Below are positions 34,256 through 45,028 of a stretch of 64,000 nucleotides of DNA, one piece after another (position 1 is the first letter of the stretch; every line of letters begins with the position of its first letter). The stretch covers positions 101,231 to 165,230 of the forward strand of contig AJFK01000052.1 in assembly GCA_000467715.1 (NCBI GenBank), read 5' to 3'. This stretch comes from Hysterium pulicare CBS 123377. Taxonomy: Eukaryota; Ascomycota; Dothideomycetes; Hysteriales; Hysteriaceae. The notes under the pieces are model-generated. The model did not search any database and was not told where the DNA came from. It saw nothing but the letters and a program-made list of their open reading frames with translations. Position numbers and translations under genes: made by a program.

Positions 34256-34827
34256 AGTCAAGATTGAGTTCTCGAGCAATGGGGCGAGATAAGGACGGCA
34301 GTAAACGATTGATTTGGCTAATTTCTCATAGACAATGTTTACAGCCATTTATCAAAATCCTCCAATGCGCGTTGAAATCCCACTTGTATTGAAGATGTGA
34401 ATCAGCCACTTTGTCGAACAGTGTGGCGGTGCAATAAGGTGAGACCACAGCGGGTGTCAATATAAACCCTTGGCTATACAGGCATAGAAGGTATCTATTC
34501 CAGATAATACCTTCTGAATACCTAAAGGGTGGTAACTGGCTTTTAAGCCTTGTACACAGTTCAAATTGGCTCTGTAGGCGGGTAGGAAAGCAGGTGGTAG
34601 GGGCAGACCCTCCGAGAACGACGAATTATAACACCCCTTGTGGACTGACTGCCAAGTGCCAAGACATCTACACAGCCTACTTCATGCAAACATTTGAAAC
34701 CAAACGAAGACGTTTCTCAAACATGGTTTCGGATCTGGCAGTGTTCCTGTTTCAAAGTCGAATTTTGCGAAATCTGCAATGATAAACAAGGACACTACAA
34801 GCAACTTACGTCGTAATATCGCTCGCA
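34256..34827. other. intergenic region carrying a dispersed-repeat copy
   Basis: Between the GH16 gene and the first tandem membrane paralog. Apart from the degenerate repeat at 34580-34647, no gene is visible. Confidence 0.5.
34580..34647 (+). repeat. degenerate dispersed repeat, copy B
   Basis: Contains GGTAGGAAAGC, then GGCAGACCCTCCGAGAACGA and CGAATTATAACACCCCTTGT. It is alignable over roughly 65 bp to copy C at 39431-39511, including the upstream GGTAGGA and GCAGAC blocks. Confidence 0.65.
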
Positions 34828-35910
34828 ATGATTCTTTCTTCCCCAATCTATTTTATGGAACTCCGGTATGTCTACCTTCTTGACATGTATTTGACAAAGG
34901 CCTTTCTAATTTTATCTAGTGATAAGCTCCAGAGGAATCCATCCTTGCCCGTTTTAAGCTTCGCTTTCAACAGCTGCTGCGCATATTTATTTGGCCGGCA
35001 CCCTTACGCGTCTCCAGAGAATGGCACTGTCAATGGTTTCTATGGTCCTGGAGCTATTCTCGCTTGGTTATTGACGTGCCTGGGAGTAGTTTTTACCGGC
35101 GAAGGAAAACATGCCGTCGACCAGATGTACTCATGGATACGATCCTACTTCGGACTACGCCCGAGGCCATTCGAAGGGGCTGATCATTCCAGTGAAGTCA
35201 TAGGAGTCAATCCTTCGCTGATCATGGTCCTAGCAGTCCCAGCTGTGGCCTTCGGACATGTGCTCTTCCTAATGTCCACGCAACCAGATGGCTATATTCA
35301 GACGGTTGAGTGCGCCGTTGATGTGCTCGGTATATCATGGATACTGTCTGATCTGGCTACATCACTCGGTTTTTGTAGCCCAAAAAGAACTTCCAAGGCC
35401 CGCAAGAATGCCTGGGCCTTGATCAATCTATCTTTCTTCATAGTGGCTGTACTATGCTTCTACTTCGACACCGATAAAATGATGCTCTCAGTATCCGATC
35501 GACCCTCCTCCCAGCTCTACTTCAAGGTTTTGGGTAGCTTCCCCTGGCAATATTTCCTCGCCATGTGGCTATCCCGAAATGCAGCTGTATCATCGTTATT
35601 CTTCATAATCCTCACTCCCGGCCTCACATACTTAACCGGCAATCAGGTCATCTCCCACAGTATTCGTCCCGCAGATTCGTTATCCTTCGGCTATCCACCC
35701 TTTCCAAAATCCGGACTGAGACTCGGCGATCTGGATCAAGCAGCGGCTCTTGCTCTTGCGGTGGGGGTTTTACTCTATCAAGGCTCGAAAAGCGTGTTCA
35801 AGCAATTCCACCGTAGAGCACTATCGTTGCCTTTGTCGAATCGATTAACCAGTACTGCAGTGTCTCAGACGACCTCTGCTGAATCAATGGAACTTCAAGA
35901 ATTGTCATGA
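34828..35910 (+). CDS. multipass membrane protein, tandem paralog 1, unknown family
   Basis: ATG at 34828, exon 1 34828-34865, intron 34866-34919 (GTATGT donor, TCTAG acceptor), exon 2 34920-35910: 342 aa. The 54-nt intron has no stop, so retention would also stay in frame. About seven hydrophobic segments are seen. Blocks shared with the next gene are VNGFYGPGAILAWLLTCLGV, TGEGKHAVDQ, NPSLIMVLAVPAVAFGHVL, QPDGYIQTVECAVDVLG and FPKSGLRLGDLDQAAALALA. I recognise no named family and no catalytic motif; the Gly/Pro-rich first block and conserved acidic/His positions between helices suggest a transporter, channel or membrane enzyme, which is inference only. Confidence 0.72.
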   Translation: MILSSPIYFMELRYVYLLDMYLTKAFLILSSDKLQRNPSLPVLSFAFNSCCAYLFGRHPYASPENGTVNGFYGPGAILAWLLTCLGVVFTGEGKHAVDQMYSWIRSYFGLRPRPFEGADHSSEVIGVNPSLIMVLAVPAVAFGHVLFLMSTQPDGYIQTVECAVDVLGISWILSDLATSLGFCSPKRTSKARKNAWALINLSFFIVAVLCFYFDTDKMMLSVSDRPSSQLYFKVLGSFPWQYFLAMWLSRNAAVSSLFFIILTPGLTYLTGNQVISHSIRPADSLSFGYPPFPKSGLRLGDLDQAAALALAVGVLLYQGSKSVFKQFHRRALSLPLSNRLTSTAVSQTTSAESMELQELS

Positions 35911-36573
35911 ACAGAGCTTCGGAGCCCCGGCGAACAAGAAACATATATTCAATCCGCGCCAGAGCAGCCTTAAACGTCTGAATCCAAGCTTTCGACCTCC
36001 AGATTGAAGTGAAAGATCACGGCGGACCTTGTTCCAGATACTCTACCGCAATGGAAGGAAGAATGAGTTGAGGAAGTGCTGTATTACTTGGAAAATACAT
36101 CTCGTTCTTTTGCACAAGGTAAGGAATGTGCCTTGAGGGTCGTCCCAAATTCGTTTGGTTGAAACTCACGTATCAATTGCGTGGCGTTGTGGCTGTGTGG
36201 TACGGCTGCCTGGCGCCTTCAGCTTTCAGCCTTGCAGCAAAGACACTTAAGGTCCCTGGCGCCAGGTCCAATTCACTAGCATATCTTCAGACGAGTTTCT
36301 TCTCAAGCACTGTGACAATTTTCCACAAATGCTGACAAAATCTGGCAGCAAGTTGCGAGATTACTTCCATATCGAAGTCGATCGACCTCCTCGCTGGTAT
36401 GGGCACTTACCCAACCACCAGACCCAACATGCGCATCGCGATGCAGGTGTTAGACTAAGATCGAAGCATCTACTTAGGTATGCTCTTCATACGATGCCAC
36501 TAGTTCCCATCCTGTCTGCAACGCTCAGTCCTCCATAGAAATCGGTGTGCCATCCGGCGGATTACTAACATAG

Positions 36574-37551
36574 CTTAGTAAACTTTCACGAGGAGTCTTC
36601 AACGAACGAGTGCTAGATTTTTTCCTTATTGGCATCTCTATTGTCATCTACGCCTGGGAACCGAAGTCATGCTCCTCTACCGACCTCAAATCCGTGAATG
36701 GATTCTACGGACCTGGGACCGTAGTAGCTTGGACACTCACAGCCTTTGGCGTTATCGCGACAGGAGAGGGAAGCCACCTCCTTGAACAATTCAGATCATA
36801 TGTGCAGGATGGGTATCAAGCTCTGGAGATCCCGGCTTCCGATCCATCGGCCGAATCCACAGATATCATAGAATTGAATCCGTCATTATGTATGATAGCG
36901 GCTGTTCCACTGGTAGCTTCCGGACATATGCTCGTCTTACGGACTACCCGTCCAGAAGGGTATATGGAGACCATTCACTGCATCATCGATATTCTCAAAC
37001 TATCATCGATATTAGCCAACATAGCGATAGTCTTTCATCGTTCTAGCACAAGACCACTGTCTCTTGCTCGCAATATAGCTTGGAATTTGGGCTGGATCTT
37101 GTGGCCACTAGCTACCATGTGCTCAATACTTACCGGTGGTTTCGACCTGAGGAATTCGTCCTTCAACGCCACGTTTACAATTATGGGCGCCATGATCACC
37201 TGCTTGAATCTCCCGCTCTCTTTCTCTCTGGCGCCTAAACGTAGAGAGACATTGAAGACCTTCTTTGTAGTCACTAGTCTGGCCTCCTATTTCTACGGTT
37301 CCTACATCATCTTCGACATATGCGAGGGCAAAAGCGCCTTCCGCTTCCCCTTTCCAAAATCATCCGCTCGACTTACGGACCTCGATCAGGCGGCCACACT
37401 TGCTTTTGCAATCAGCGCCTTGGTTCTCAGAGGCTCGCGAGCTGTTTATAGAGCTCGACATTCAGAGAGGGCCGTACTGCCAGCGGACGATGAATATGAT
37501 TATGCGCAAATCTACTCAACTTATCCATGGTTGAACTCACCAGAGGAATGA
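36574..37551 (+). CDS. multipass membrane protein, tandem paralog 2, first exon missing
   Basis: The frame is open from 36574, right after an ACTAACATAG branch/acceptor, to TGA-containing sequence ending at 37551. It has no ATG before the first conserved block, so at least one upstream exon exists in 35911-36570 but was not identified. It keeps the same landmarks in the same order as its neighbour: VNGFYGPGTVVAWTLTAFGV, TGEGSHLLEQ, NPSLCMIAAVPLVASGHML, RPEGYMETIHCIIDIL and FPKSSARLTDLDQAATLAFA. The C-terminus is acidic with Tyr/Asp (DDEYDYAQIYSTYPW). Clear tandem duplication with substantial divergence. Confidence 0.72.
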   Translation, partial: LSKLSRGVFNERVLDFFLIGISIVIYAWEPKSCSSTDLKSVNGFYGPGTVVAWTLTAFGVIATGEGSHLLEQFRSYVQDGYQALEIPASDPSAESTDIIELNPSLCMIAAVPLVASGHMLVLRTTRPEGYMETIHCIIDILKLSSILANIAIVFHRSSTRPLSLARNIAWNLGWILWPLATMCSILTGGFDLRNSSFNATFTIMGAMITCLNLPLSFSLAPKRRETLKTFFVVTSLASYFYGSYIIFDICEGKSAFRFPFPKSSARLTDLDQAATLAFAISALVLRGSRAVYRARHSERAVLPADDEYDYAQIYSTYPWLNSPEE

Positions 37552-38529
37552 AAAGTTCAATCGTCCGATGGTCATGTTACTTACGAGACCAAAGGCGCGT
37601 AATTCCTCGACTTCCCTCGCCCTTGGTCTTCAGACTAGATTTGCTATTAGGACCTGGACCTGATAGAAGAAGGAAATCTGGAGAGGGAGAGAGATTAAGA
37701 TAGAGGTAGTATTAGAAATATATATATACCCCTTGAAAAATTATTTTTTTCTCCTGCCAATCTAGTATGCTAATCGAAAACCAATTCTGACCATGATTCC
37801 CTCACGAAAAATATCCACTCGATTTGAGAAATTCACTCTACCAAGTCAACAATTTCTATAAACCTAATTCTAGCCTTATCCCTAACTACCTCTGTAGTAT
37901 CTCTTACTCATAATCCTACTCTAGCCGAATGCATTCCAGAAGAAAGAAAGGTTCCCTACCTAGGCTTGAATAATAGGTAATTCTACTTTCCAAAACCTCT
38001 CTCGACCGTTTATATATCCTAGTTTGAATCTTTTCATCTTTCCTTTATGTATTTAGAAAACAGAACTGTTGGTGCATGCCGACACTCATCCCAATCCGGT
38101 GCCAAGACTCTACAAAGGCCATTCGGGCTCTGTGAAAGCGATTGAAGCCAGTTGCCATCATCGTACCTATATAGAAAGTGATGAGATAAATGAAGCCTGC
38201 ACAGGTTCTATACATAAAAGGCTTCGTATTATATCATGACATAGGTTCAGCTACGATATATTTGAAGCGAGGGATGCAGCACTATCGTGACGGCCTTGTA
38301 CTTTTCTAATAAAATTAATCCAACCCTTTGCTAAATCTTTCAATATTGATCTTCCTCAATGAGCAACTATGATCAACTACTATCTTCAATAAAAGTATTT
38401 ATTTAGTCATCTGCGTGCGTGTGGTGCTTCACCAAAAAAAACCCCCACACTGCACCAAAACCCTCCAACCTCTTGCTAAGCCTAAGAGATCGTTTAATTT
38501 AATTGTAGAAACCAAACAGCAAAAAATAA
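37552..38529. other. AT-rich intergenic region
   Basis: No open frame of note. The sequence is AT-rich with poly-A/T runs (for example around 37730-37750) and has the look of decayed DNA before the tRNA gene. Confidence 0.5.
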
Positions 38530-38615
38530 GCTCCGCAAGGGCCTCGAACCCTTGACCTTAAGATTTCATAGTTTGCACTAAGAGTCTTACGCTCTTCCAA
38601 CTGAGCTAGCGGAGC
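38530..38615 (-). tRNA. tRNA-Lys(CTT) with a 14-nt intron
   Basis: On the minus strand the 86-nt segment folds as a tRNA: acceptor GCTCCGC pairs with GCGGAGC, D-arm GCTCAGTTGGAAGAGC, anticodon stem TAAGA/TCTTA, T-arm AAGGGTTCGAGGCCCTT. The anticodon is CTT (lysine, AAG codons). A 14-nt intron (GTGCAAACTATGAA) sits one base 3' of the anticodon, the standard position in nuclear tRNA genes. CCA is not encoded, as in eukaryotes. Confidence 0.95.
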
Positions 38616-39153
38616 GAACGTTCGCACTGAACCAACCCAGCGTCTTACTTGTTATTGACCAACTACAGATTATTATTACTATAACAAATATGATTTTCAG
38701 TCAGACTTGGAAGGGGCTGCAGAAGCTAAACTATTTTTGTTAGGCGCTGATCCACTTTTAAGCATGTTACGCAATCTCTAAGCCCACCAATTGAGTATCC
38801 AATCACCTTATAGCCCCGAGGCGGGGCCGAGAAGAGAGTTCCCCAACGAAGCCAATCAGCACTTGTTCTCCGCAGATTCTCTTTCATATCTCCTCCGGAC
38901 AATCGCCATCGTTCATGCCGATTCATGCCGATATTGTTTCTTCTTCAAGGCCCTGCATATAGCAGGTTCCTCGATGAAAAAAGCCTGCCGTAGGAGATCT
39001 GTTCGCCTGATGGATCACCCTGCTATACCATACTTCATCAACAATACCACAACAACAATACCACAACATGACAACACCTCCCCCTTGCCAATGCAGGAAT
39101 AACCCACAAAGACTCCCTCCAATAACCTGGTCAATGCTGTCCTGGTCAACGCT

Positions 39154-39231
39154 ATCCTAGTCGAGCTCGTTCGTGTTCCCATTCATAATGCTGCCCTGGT
39201 TGAGCTCGTTCGTGTTCCTATTCATACGATC
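39154..39231 (+). repeat. two-unit 39-bp tandem repeat
   Basis: The core GAGCTCGTTCGTGTTCC occurs at 39163 and 39202, followed in each unit by (C/T)ATTCATA. Units differ at a few positions. On the minus strand it would encode repeated NTNEL, but no gene is supported. Confidence 0.8.
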
Positions 39232-39430
39232 TGTTGCAGTGATAACAGTGGTCACACCAAGCTCGGTGATTCCTGGAGTATCCATTTGTTTTGCCGGTAG
39301 CCTCGCTATCTTAATAATTAGCTCACGACGAAGGACACTAGATACCTGGCTAACTTGGTCCTTCGCCACTCCATGCGCATGCATCCACGTCACTGTAGTG
39401 TTGGTACTAAAGTTGTTGAGTATCTTCGTT

Positions 39431-39511
39431 GGTAGGATAGTATTGACGAGATTGTGGTTGGCGCAGACATATCCTCTAAAAACGACGAATTATGACACCC
39501 CCTTGTGGATA
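39431..39511 (+). repeat. degenerate dispersed repeat, copy C
   Basis: Has GGTAGGATAG, then GGCGCAGACATATCCTC and AACGACGAATTATGACACCC followed by CCTTGTGGA. Nearest match is copy B. Confidence 0.65.
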
Positions 39512-39898
39512 GACATACCATCGTTTCTCTCTTCTCATTCTAGAGATTTTAATACGTCTGGACTGCAGGTCTTTGGAAAGAGAATCAGAAGGGTTGCGAT
39601 ATGCCAGATGTGTGTGGATTGCGTGATAGATACACAGTTTGGAGATTCTAGAGATCGTGGCGAGATGAATGAGAGATAGGACCAAAAGTTGCGAGGAGCA
39701 TCGAGTATAGCCATGCCTGTGAACCGGTATTGGACATTGTGGGTAAGTAGCCTCGTCGGTCGTTCCGGAGGATAGGTCTGCATCTACCAGCCTACAAATC
39801 CGATTTTAACTAGGTACCAGGCTATAAAGCAAGTTGCCGTCCTTATGCTTATCCGGAAGATAGCACATGGGATAATATCTAAGCAGACTTCTATAGCC

Positions 39899-39940
39899 GT
39901 GGAAGTCTGCGGTTCGGCGAATAATGACACCTACTGCGGT
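39899..39940 (+). repeat. degenerate dispersed repeat, copy D
   Basis: Reads GTGGAAGTCTGCGGTTCGGC then GAATAATGACACC. Nearest match is copy A, sharing GAAGTCYGC before the core. Confidence 0.5.
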
Positions 39941-40701
39941 GGTGCACATCAGGTTTACCGTAATCCAACGCCAAGCCCATGCATCCCCCGCCTTTCTGCG
40001 AAATTCGCATTTGCGTTGTGCGCAATCCGTACTCGACACTTTTCCGAGAAGTTGCCTGAAAGGGTAATAACACAATATGCAGCCATCCGGACTCTACGTA
40101 AGGACTCAATCACGCTCTGCCATGCTCAGAGGGATAGATGTGGGAGATAAATCCGTGACACGGAATCCGAATACATACACTATCACACAACGACTGTGCT
40201 CCAGCGCCGCTGTGCAACAAGACTGTACTCTTTCGGCCGGGAAATCACTGCGTCTTCATCGACATGAAAGGTTATTTAATTGCGATGAATACCGTGAAAA
40301 CGGGCACACAGTGAAGCAAAAGAAAAAATGGACGCCCTAGCATACATACACATGACCTACGCCTTCCAAGACCAATTCCACCATCGCTTTGCTCGCCACG
40401 AATATCAACAATTAAACGCCACACTATACACCAGCCACAATCAACGCCCCACCACCGCGACTGCACTGACGTCACCTTCCGCGTTCACAAGACCTGTTCT
40501 CAAACGCATGGCGGCATATTTTAGACTACGAAGTTCCTCATACACAACCTCCTCTTCAACACCCAGATCCTCAACTTCAGACTTTTCCAAAGAACACTTG
40601 ATATTCCAGCACCTGCTCCAGTGAAGACGTCGCGACTCCAACTCCACCTCCGACTCCTGTGCCCGACAAGAAGATATCTAAACACAACCTCTCCATCGAA
40701 C

Positions 40702-41072
40702 ATGCCTCTCGTAATCCCCGGCATCACCAACAAATCCGGCGGAAGCAGTGAAGATTGGCAGAATAAACTGATGGGCAAGAAAATAGGCGACTCGAGCGAT
40801 ACTACTGTGTGTTCTTCCCTTCATCCCCCCCTCTACTTCCACTCCATACGCCGCCTACATCGCATTCCCCTACCTATCTCGCCCTCCCCACGAAAAACAA
40901 AAATAAGGTTCGAATACTGATGTGAAATTGTAAGACGTTCGCCAAATCCGATCTCCCCAAAGAACACCGCGTCATAAAAGAAGGCGACATGGCGACCATG
41001 GACCACAAGCCCGATCGACTGAACATCCACGTCGGAGAGGATGGAACCGTCACGAATGTGAAGATGGGATAA
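40702..41072 (+). CDS. I78-family small proteinase inhibitor
   Basis: Two exons (40702-40806, 40935-41072) give 80 aa starting MPLVIPGITNKSGG. The C-terminal half has the I78 signature: KEHRVIKEGDMATMDHKPDR, then LNIHVGEDGTVTNVKMG. The conserved HRV, DxxPDRLN and GTVTxV positions match the family of small serine-protease inhibitors typified by Aspergillus elastase inhibitor AFUEI. There is no signal peptide, so the protein may act inside the cell or leave by an unusual route. The 128-bp intron uses a weak GTGTGT donor but splices in phase into TFAKSDLPK, the expected family sequence. Confidence 0.85.
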
Positions 41073-41808
41073 GTCACGCACAACCACGAGCCAACGCGTG
41101 GGTGGTAGCGGTGCTTGACGATGGTGGGGCGGTGAAGCTCTATAGGAATGGGATGGGGGAGGCTTTTGAAAACTTACGATGGCGTGAGTGGCAGGGCAGG
41201 GCATAGGGTAGGACTCATCGGGATAAGGCGTTTCAATAGGCTAGCAATCAAAGAACAAGAGATACTCAACAACACCTTCTTAAACGACACCCTCGGCCTT
41301 TCCCTCTTCATGTCATGATATTGTCGTTCTGTCCTCACGCTAGAAACCAAAAATAGATTATCAAATCACCATAAAAAAGTAGAAGATCTGCCATTATTAG
41401 TTAGCTCACCTAGACTGCAATCATGATGCCATTCCTCCTCTACCCTCCATCCAACCCACCCACTACCCAGACTTTTTAGAAAGAAAGGCGGGGATCAGAA
41501 GACAAGTAGAGAAGAGAAAAGAAGAGACGACCAAGCGGCGTGGCCGACGGAGCCTATAAAAAGAGACAAAGAATTGTAAAAACGAAAGTCAAGTAGAGTA
41601 TATGGGCCCAAAAGAACTCCAAGTAGTCTCGAAAAGCCGTTTTATCGCGATCTTGTTTTAATTCGTCGTGGGGAAGGGGCGCATGGTATCGTAGCCTTAT
41701 CAAAGAAGCTTGCGCACCCCGGTTTTGACCATAAAGAAAAGGAACCCAAAAAATCCAAAAGTATTTCCGAAAGTCCTTGGAGAGTTGTTCTCCATTTTTC
41801 CCTTTCTT
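41073..41808. other. intergenic region between convergent genes
   Basis: Holds the 3' ends of the I78 gene (plus) and the transcription-factor-like gene (minus). No gene or repeat seen; several A-rich tracts occur. Confidence 0.5.
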
Positions 41809-44218
41809 TTATCCCTGACTCGTCGCTCTCCCTAACCCAGCAACCGCCTCGTCAACTCTCCTCCTCTTGCCAGAGTCTCGCTCGCGCTCTCCCCTCCCCC
41901 TAACAACCACAACCCCAGAAGCGGAGTTAGAAGCAGAAGCAGAAGCACCTCTCTGGTTCCCACCCCCACCTCCACCAATCCCACCAGCTTCCCTACCACC
42001 AGCACTCCTCCCACTCATCCTCTCCGCATCCCTCTCCCTTCCCCCAACGCGCTCAATAACCATCAACAATCTCCTTAGAGCTCCAACAACAGCCTCCCCA
42101 TGCTCAAACGCCAAGACAATAGAGCAACGTACGGCGAGCGCGACGATCCATTTCTTGGTTTGTTGTTCGGAGCGCCGGGCTGCTGCGCCGTTGATAAGAG
42201 CTATCCAGAGAAGCACACCTGCCATGTCGGACCAGCAGTCTGAGAGGTCGGAGTTGTTGAGGGACGTGTGGAGGTGGGTGAGGAGGGCAGATGAGCGGGA
42301 TTGGTGGGTTTGAGTTGATGTGGATGGTGTCGAGAAGAAAGGTTGGGGTGGGAAGAAGGGGCCTTGAAACGAGGAGGATGAGGAGGAGAAGGGATCTATG
42401 GGAGAAAGTGAGGGGAAGGCGGAATTAATGCCGTTGTAGGCGAGTTGATCTCTGGTTGGTAGAGTTGGGATTTGTGTTTGTTGAGCGGCGACTTTTAGGG
42501 CATGAGAGAGGGGGATACGTTTGATCATGGCGGTTGCTTGGATGATGGCGGTGATGCGACATGCTTCGTACGTCCAGACTACAAAGGTGGGGTTATTCAT
42601 AGCGATGCGAGATCCCGAAGGAAGATTGATAATTTTCTTGTACAGATTCTTGAGGTCTTGTTCCCTCTGGCGGCCGGCAATGGTGGTGGTAGAGCTGGTA
42701 TCCTCGAGGAAGAGATTTGTCATGTTTCGGATATCGTGGAGGAGATCGAGTGTCTGTTGGGCACAGCGGATTGACCGTCTGATGGTTGGGTAGTCGGATC
42801 TAGGACTAAAGAGAGGTGATTCGGGGATCGTTGCATTGTCATGATAGGGCGGTGCTGGCAATTGTCCGGAATAGTCAAGATAGATGCGCTTCGGTTGTTC
42901 TTCTCTAAAGATGGCTGATTCGAACGATACCCAGGTGAGGGTCGAAGCCATAGTGCCACCGACGCCTAACTGGTCCATTCCTCCTCGTTGTTTTACCATC
43001 GCTTCAGCTCCTGACTCATGATACTTGAGTACTGTCTCGTTTCCGGCGATGATTTCGCTGCAAATGAGTTGCATGAGAGCGATGATGTTGAAATCATCCA
43101 CACGGGTCCGGGGATTCGCAAGGCTCTGCCCAATGAGAGATATGATCTCTTGCCTTAGTGCCAAAGTTTGGACGCTCTCAAATGATCTGGTGTTAGTAGC
43201 ATCTAGGTGCGCCGAAGCTATGCACAACGTGCTAAGAAAGGCATGACGACTCTGAATAAGCGAAGGTATCCAATGGTGGCCCATTGCTCTCGTACCAAAA
43301 GCTTGTGAACCTACGTCATTATCAATACTGCACGTATGCCTTGCAAGAAGAGGAAAGAGGCTCACAGTAAAACTTGAGGTTCTCTACAGATACTCGGGGA
43401 TGGCTAGCTTGCGGCATGGTTTGAAAAGGATCCAGGGGAGTGCCAATAGATTGTAAAGCTCCAACTTGATAAAGATTATAGTCAAGTGGTACATCCAATC
43501 GCATAGGCTCGACCATTGGAGGCGGATAAATTAGGGTCTCCGGCAGGAAAAGCAGTTGATCGTTCGTGAATGCAATAGGTTGTTGGACGGCCAATTCGGA
43601 AGATGTTACCTGGTGTTCTTCGGGGTGGCCAGATGTTGATCTAACAGGTGACGAGTGTTTTCTCCGGCTTTCGCCTCTGTATATTTTCAAGGCATCTTCA
43701 CGGGACATGCCATCTTCATCTTGTTGATCGCTGACTTCTGTTATCCTGGATCCGGTGGAGCTTTCGCTGTGAAGCCTAGATCTAGGTCCCGACTTTCCGT
43801 CTCGCACTCCGCCCTCAAGTCGGCCAGTACTCGAAACCTGTCTTGGCCTATTTTCCAAATAACTGTTCATGGCCCTCTTGCGGACTTTTTGCATAACATC
43901 TCTCTTCTTAAATCCAGCCGGGCTATTGGCCGTAACAAAAAGAAAGCCCTCATTTTCATTGGGCGGCGATGTCGATTTTCGCGGATTCTGTTGCTGGGGT
44001 TGGTCGCGGACGGCTTCCGAGGCTGTAGGATTCGCAGCAAACGATTAGCGTCTTAGCTATGGACGGCTTTTGGGGAGAGCTGAAATCTGAGATGGCGCAC
44101 CATATGGATGCCATGACTGCGCTGAATCAGAACCGGTGGATGCAGGCGAGAGGCGCGGAACAGCGCGGCTATCCTCAGTAGGGTAGAGGCTCGCCATACT
44201 CATGGGCGCAGACATCAT
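41809..44218 (-). CDS. fungal transcription-factor-like protein (DUF3468 type)
   Basis: Modelled as three minus-strand exons: 44218-44101, 44022-43366 and 43310-41809, giving 758 aa. Intron 2 (55 bp) is secure because it joins LKFYC to SQAFGTRAMGHHWIPSL, a family landmark. Intron 1 uses a weak GTGCGC donor and is tentative. The block FLFVTANSPAGFKKRDVM followed by MQKVRKRAMNSYLE is typical of DUF3468 proteins, many of which carry an N-terminal Zn2Cys6 finger; here none is visible, so the protein may be a finger-less member. The middle region is helical (HAFLSTLCIASAHLDATNTR), and the C-terminus is low-complexity Gly/Ser/Ala and basic (GKRRRVDEAVAGLG). Target genes unknown. Confidence 0.8.
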
Positions 44219-45028
44219 GTTAGCAGTCGGGTGCTGGAGTTATGTAGGGTTTGATGGCGTCGGGCTCGTGACATCCCTCGCAGAATCGAATGCGACTCGG
44301 GAGCCGTGTGATGCAAGGCAAGAGAGGGCGAGGACTGAGGGTTGAGGGAAAGTTCAGATGAGCGTAAAGGCATGCGACAAGGGTAATAAGGCAGCAGATT
44401 GACTATCGTCGGGCGAGCTGCAAGCCATGCGTCGTCTCACGATCGGTGCAGAGAACGGGCGCTCTGGTCGTGGAGAGGTGGAGGCGGTGCGGTGGGAAAT
44501 ATGCTGACCAGCCTCCCGAGGTCTTCACGTCAAGCTTGGCCATGGCTGACGCAATGACGAGAAGGGTGCAGGGCTGGTGTAGAGACACAGCATTTAGCGG
44601 GGATGCAGTGTGCTTGAGCTGCGCCTGTGGCCTCGACCACCAACCCTCCCTTGGCAAAAGGCCTTGTATCAGCAGCGTTGAGCAGCAATCGGCAGAATAG
44701 CTTGACCGGTAGTCCACCAGCAGCCCGCTGGCTGACGCCTGCAAAAAGGCACGAAACGGACGCGGTGAGATTGCTCCGACCGCCTTCTCCTCTGAGATAG
44801 CCCATATCATCTGCCCTCGCTGTCTAGGCCAGTATTGCTTCTTCTTTGCCCATTTGCCCGAAGCAACGAATCTGAACTAATCGTGCCCCGGTGCTCGTGT
44901 CATTCTCTCGTGCATTGCAAAAAAGGGTACATGCCAGCTGAAACCACCCAGGCCCCAAGGCCGCCACGTCTTGAAGGGGCTGGGCTGCAGACGCGCCAAT
45001 CCTCAGATATATTGTATCTACGAAGGTT
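44219..45028. other. intergenic region, promoter of the transcription-factor-like gene
   Basis: About 800 bp between the TF-like gene and the 3' end of RIC1, both minus strand. Short open frames on both strands are not coherent. No repeat seen. Confidence 0.5.

Larger units (their letters stand above)
38616..40701. other. gene-poor region with repeats
   Basis: About 2 kb with no convincing gene. It contains a two-unit 39-bp tandem repeat and two degenerate dispersed-repeat copies. A 98-codon plus-strand frame at 40328 lies just before the I78 gene; its composition is Thr/Ser-rich and unsupported. Confidence 0.5.

Noticed and set aside
40328-40624. 98-codon frame before the I78 gene
   Set aside because: Thr/Ser-rich, no splice link to the I78 exons and no recognisable homology.
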